From Thermoplasmatota archaeon (lineage in GTDB: Archaea > Thermoplasmatota > E2 > DHVEG-1): a stretch of 8,408 nt of DNA. The position numbers and the translations under genes were made by a program. This document shows, one piece after another, positions 6,073 to 8,408 of this stretch; the stretch's first letter is position 1, and each line of letters begins with the position of its first letter. The stretch spans positions 1 to 8,408 of the forward strand of contig JAUWIE010000075.1 of NCBI GenBank assembly GCA_030605515.1, written 5' to 3'. The notes below the pieces were generated by a model, which was given only the letters and a program-made list of their open reading frames with translations, searched no databases and was not told where the DNA came from.

Positions 6073-6531
6073 ATGGCAAAAAAAGTTGGCTTTAGATCTT
6101 CTGCAAGAAGTAAAAGAAAGAGCAGAAGGAAAAAAATTGAGATTCAAAAGAAAGAATTTACTTACCGTGGTTTAACTCTAGAAGAGTTGCAAAAACTTCC
6201 AATCGATGAGCTATTACCTTTATTACCCTCAAGAATACGCAGGTCCTTAAATAGAGGTTTAACAAAGAAACAAGAAAAACTTCTTAATGATGTTAAAAAA
6301 CTAAAACAAGGTGATATCATAAAAACACATTGTAGAGATATGCCTGTTTTACCTGTTTTTATCGGACATAAAATAGATGTACATAATGGAAAAACATTTC
6401 AGCGTGTTGATATTCAACCTGATATGGTAGGACATTATCTAGGTGAGTTTGCTTTAACACGTTCAAAAGTTAAACATACAGGACCTGGAGTAGGTGCAAC
6501 AAGGTCTTCTAAATATATGCCATTGAAGTGA
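6073..6531 (+). CDS. rps19: Small-subunit ribosomal protein uS19 (archaeal S19)
   Basis: A 152-residue uS19 of the archaeal/eukaryotic type, longer than the roughly 90-residue bacterial form because of its N-terminal extension. That extension begins with the basic SSARSKRKSRRKK and continues into TYRGLTLEELQKL. The core shows IKTHCRDMPVLPVFIG, the GKTFQRVDI segment, MVGHYLGEFALTR and the C-terminal GATRSSKYMPLK. uS19 lies in the head of the 30S subunit near the A site and partners with uS13. GGGAGGA at 6056-6062, inside the end of rpl2, is a plausible SD 10 nt upstream. The gap from the rpl2 stop is 5 nt. No defects are seen. Confidence 0.97.
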   Translation: MAKKVGFRSSARSKRKSRRKKIEIQKKEFTYRGLTLEELQKLPIDELLPLLPSRIRRSLNRGLTKKQEKLLNDVKKLKQGDIIKTHCRDMPVLPVFIGHKIDVHNGKTFQRVDIQPDMVGHYLGEFALTRSKVKHTGPGVGATRSSKYMPLK

Positions 6532-6537
6532 TGAAAA

Positions 6538-6984
6538 ATGTTAAGATATTCAACTGATGTAGATCCAGATAAAACCGCAAAAGCATATGGTTATGAGCTT
6601 CATTGCTCTCTAAAAGATTCAAAAAACTTAGCTTATGCTATAAGAGGGATGAAAACAGAAGATGCAAAAAAGTACCTAGAAGAGATCATTATTATGAAAC
6701 GTCCTCTTAGAGCGGTCTTTCATAATGGAAAAAGAGCACATCAAAAAGGAATAGGTCCTGGAAGTTATCCTAAAAAGGCAGCAAGATATTTGCTGAAAAC
6801 AGTAGAAAACGCTGCAAATAATGCAGAATATAAAGGATTTGATACAGACAATATGAAAATTGCTCATATATCAGCATATAATGGAAGGATAATAAAAGGA
6901 ATAATGCCACGAGCTCATGGAAGAGCAACAGATAAGAATAGAATAACAACAAATATTGAAATAATCCTTGAAGAGGTAGAGTAA
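6538..6984 (+). CDS. rpl22: Large-subunit ribosomal protein uL22 (archaeal L22)
   Basis: A 148-residue uL22 with archaeal/eukaryotic features: the N-terminal RYSTDVDPDKTAKAYGYEL, KRAHQKGIGPGSYPKKAA, and the beta-hairpin and C-terminal IKGIMPRAHGRATDKNRI. In ribosomes its hairpin lines the peptide tunnel opposite uL4. The ATG lies 6 nt after the uS19 stop. The upstream GTGATG (6529-6534) is only a weak SD, so reinitiation or coupling with uS19 is likely. An ATG at 6531 is in another frame and ends quickly. The stop overlaps the rps3 ATG by one base. Confidence 0.96.
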   Translation: MLRYSTDVDPDKTAKAYGYELHCSLKDSKNLAYAIRGMKTEDAKKYLEEIIIMKRPLRAVFHNGKRAHQKGIGPGSYPKKAARYLLKTVENAANNAEYKGFDTDNMKIAHISAYNGRIIKGIMPRAHGRATDKNRITTNIEIILEEVE

Positions 6985-7841
6985 TGGCAAGTGAGCGTAA
7001 ATTCATAAGAGAGAATACAAATAGGATCTTAATCAAGGAGTTCTTAATCAAGAAAATAGAGGGTGCTGGATTTGGAGGTATGAATATCCAAAGGACACCT
7101 ATGGGAACAAGGATAAATATCTTAGTTGAGCGCCCAGGAATGGTAATAGGAAAAAGCGGAAGTAAAATAAAAGAGTTGACATCAGATATTAAAGAAAAAT
7201 TCAATGTTGATAATCCTCAAATTGAGATTCAAGAAGCAGGTAGTAAAGCTCCATTAAATGCGCAAATAATGGCAGAGAAATTAGCTGAAGCTCTACAGAG
7301 AGGATGGCATTTTAGAAGAGCAGGTCATTCAACGGTTAGAAGAATTATGGATGCTGGTGCAAAAGGATGTCAGATAACAATTGCCGGAAAACTTACAGGA
7401 GCGCGTCATAGAACTGAGAAATTTACACGGGGTCATGTAAAATACTGTGGTGAAATAGTAAAAGAAGTCATGAATAACGGTTTTGCAGTAGCTAAACTAA
7501 AAGCAGGTGTCCTTGGAGTAAAAGTTCGAATAATGAAACCTAATGCTAGATTACCTGATGAAATAAGATTAAAAAAAGAACAAAAAGAGGAAAAACCTGA
7601 AGTTGAGAAACCAACTGTGAAAAAAGAAGAAATAAAGAAAACTACCGATATCAAAAAATTAACTGAGATTAAAGGTGTCGGTCCTTCAATTGTTAAAAAG
7701 TTTGAAAAAGCAGGTATAAAATCATTAGAAGAACTTTTTAAAATGGATGTTGATGATCTTGCGTCAGTTAATGGAGTTGCTGGAAAAACAGCTGAGAATA
7801 TTATGAAGAATTTAAAGAAATTACTTGAAGAGGTTGCTTAA
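6984..7841 (+). CDS. rps3: Small-subunit ribosomal protein uS3 with a C-terminal helix-hairpin-helix domain
   Basis: A 285-residue uS3. The N-terminal type II KH domain has the GXXG loop GKSG (56-59) after LVERPGMVI. The C-terminal uS3 domain shows RRAGHSTVRRIMDAG (111-125), TGARHRTEKFTRG (138-150) and VLGVKVRIMKP (176-186). After the normal core a Lys/Glu-rich linker (196-225) leads to an extra domain (226-285) with two helix-hairpin-helix motifs: LTEIKGVGPSIVKKFEKAG, and LASVNGVAGKTAENI (turns GVGP 231-234 and GVAG 264-267). uS3 guards the mRNA entry channel of the 30S subunit. The tail is probably another RNA-binding surface, by analogy with the HhH domain on some archaeal eL32 proteins; this is inference. 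The start follows AGAGGT (6972-6977) and overlaps the uL22 stop. Confidence 0.96.
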   Translation: MASERKFIRENTNRILIKEFLIKKIEGAGFGGMNIQRTPMGTRINILVERPGMVIGKSGSKIKELTSDIKEKFNVDNPQIEIQEAGSKAPLNAQIMAEKLAEALQRGWHFRRAGHSTVRRIMDAGAKGCQITIAGKLTGARHRTEKFTRGHVKYCGEIVKEVMNNGFAVAKLKAGVLGVKVRIMKPNARLPDEIRLKKEQKEEKPEVEKPTVKKEEIKKTTDIKKLTEIKGVGPSIVKKFEKAGIKSLEELFKMDVDDLASVNGVAGKTAENIMKNLKKLLEEVA

Positions 7842-7843
7842 AT

Positions 7844-8044
7844 ATGGCTCTTAACGCTAAAGAAATTAGAGGGTTTACTCCTGAAGGAAGACGGGATAAA
7901 CTTGAAGAATTGAAAAGAGAACTAATGCATGAACGTGGTGTAGCTGCAATGGGTGGATCGCCTCCATCACCTGGAAAAATAAGGCAGATACGTATGTCTA
8001 TTGCTAAGCTACTGACGGTCATGCGGGAGGAAGGAGAAAAATAA
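7844..8044 (+). CDS. rpl29: Large-subunit ribosomal protein uL29
   Basis: A 66-residue uL29, the usual length. It is a helical protein with ALNAKEIRGFTPEGRRDKL and LEELKRELMHERG, followed by the archaeal loop MGGSPPSPGKIRQIRMSIAKLLTVM. uL29 binds beside uL23 near the tunnel exit. It starts 2 nt after the uS3 stop; GAGGT within the end of rps3 lies about 9 nt upstream and can serve as SD. The aIF1 gene begins directly at the next base after its stop. Confidence 0.96.
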   Translation: MALNAKEIRGFTPEGRRDKLEELKRELMHERGVAAMGGSPPSPGKIRQIRMSIAKLLTVMREEGEK

Positions 8045-8344
8045 ATGAGCAATATATGCCCAAAATGTGGTCTGCCAAAAGAGATCTGTGTCTGTGAAGA
8101 TATAGCTCGTGAGCAACAGAAAATCAATATCGCTGTTGATAAGAGGCGATATGGAAAAATGATGACGGTTGTTGATGGCATCAATCCAAATGAACTAGAC
8201 ATCGACACTTTGATTAGCAACTTGAAATCAATATGTGCTTGCGGCGGTACTATAAAAGATGGAAAGATAGAACTTCAAGGTGATCACAGAACAAAAGTAA
8301 AAGCCACATTAGAAGAAATGGGATTCATGGTTGAAGTACAATAA
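8045..8344 (+). CDS. sui1: Translation initiation factor aIF1 (SUI1/eIF1 family)
   Basis: A 99-residue archaeal SUI1 protein, the expected length. The N-terminus has a short cysteine cluster, CPKC and CVC (Cys5, 8, 15, 17), a possible zinc knuckle often seen in archaeal members. The SUI1 fold follows: RRYGKMMTVVDG (34-45), LKSICACGGTIKDG (60-73, with the conserved GGT), IELQGDHR and the closing VKATLEEMGF. aIF1 binds the 30S P site region, promotes mRNA and tRNA binding and improves start-codon discrimination. The ATG follows the uL29 stop without a gap; GGAG at 8033-8036 is 8 nt upstream, with GGGAGG further back at 8025-8030. Its place right after rpl29 is a hallmark of the archaeal cluster. 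Confidence 0.97.
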   Translation: MSNICPKCGLPKEICVCEDIAREQQKINIAVDKRRYGKMMTVVDGINPNELDIDTLISNLKSICACGGTIKDGKIELQGDHRTKVKATLEEMGFMVEVQ

Positions 8345-8408
8345 TCAACAATACACAATAATTCAACTTAAAAATATGCATCTCTAACTCTCATTACGTT
8401 GAGAGGAT
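8345..8408 (+). promoter_or_regulatory. Candidate internal promoter and SD for the next cluster gene
   Basis: After the aIF1 stop the tight spacing breaks. A TATA-like TTAAAAATA (8368-8376) would start transcription near 8398, and GAGAGG (8401-8406) looks like an SD for a gene starting just beyond the window. A hairpin, CTCTCA (8388-8393) with TGAGAG (8400-8405) around a 6-nt loop, would cover that SD in read-through RNA. Other archaea have rnp1 or rps17 next; here the gene itself is not visible. Confidence 0.35.

Noticed and set aside
6770..7204. 144-codon minus-strand ORF opposite rpl22 and rps3
   Set aside because: It is the shadow of two certain ribosomal protein genes, rich in Leu and Phe as expected from the antisense of purine-rich codons, with no family match.

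Overview
The window comes from an AT-rich archaeal genome. It carries the first nine genes of the archaeal-type S10 ribosomal protein cluster: uL3, uL4, uL23, uL2, uS19, uL22, uS3, uL29 and the SUI1-family factor aIF1. That order, with aIF1 straight after uL29, is archaeal. The archaeal/eukaryote-type uL3, uL22 and uS19, the KaiC-like ATPase and the TTTAWATA-type TATA boxes agree. Low G+C and the helix-hairpin-helix tail on uS3 make me lean towards Thermoplasmatota. That placement is inference and needs a tree.

Left part (1-2824): accessory genes with no obvious link to translation. A KaiC/RadA-type ATPase (31-750) is followed 13 nt later by an ICMT/PEMT-type membrane methyltransferase (764-1234), probably as one transcript. 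A 165-nt spacer with repeats and a TATA box precedes a DUF998-type six-helix membrane protein (1400-2002), which looks leaderless. A DUF1624/HGSNAT-type multi-spanning membrane protein (2045-2824, minus strand) converges on it.

Middle part (2825-3325): a 500-nt divergent intergenic region. Its left end holds a consensus TATA box, a perfect 7-bp-arm dyad and a Shine-Dalgarno (SD) site for the minus-strand gene. Its right end holds a consensus TATA box, then a stretch (3153-3273) that folds on paper into a compact three-way junction, then a second TATA-like box and the uL3 SD. This putative structured leader of the ribosomal operon is the most unusual thing in the window. The same stretch also has a 49-codon open frame, which is a competing explanation.

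Right part (3326-8344): the ribosomal genes are tightly packed with spacings from a 1-nt TAATG overlap to 15 nt, most have readable SD sites, and all are intact. uL3, uL4, uL23, uL2, uL22 and uL29 are large-subunit proteins. uS19 and uS3 belong to the small subunit, and aIF1 acts with that subunit in start-codon selection. The last 64 nt hold a TATA-like element, a small hairpin and an SD-like sequence, probably leading to the next gene of the cluster (rnp1 or rps17 in other archaea).
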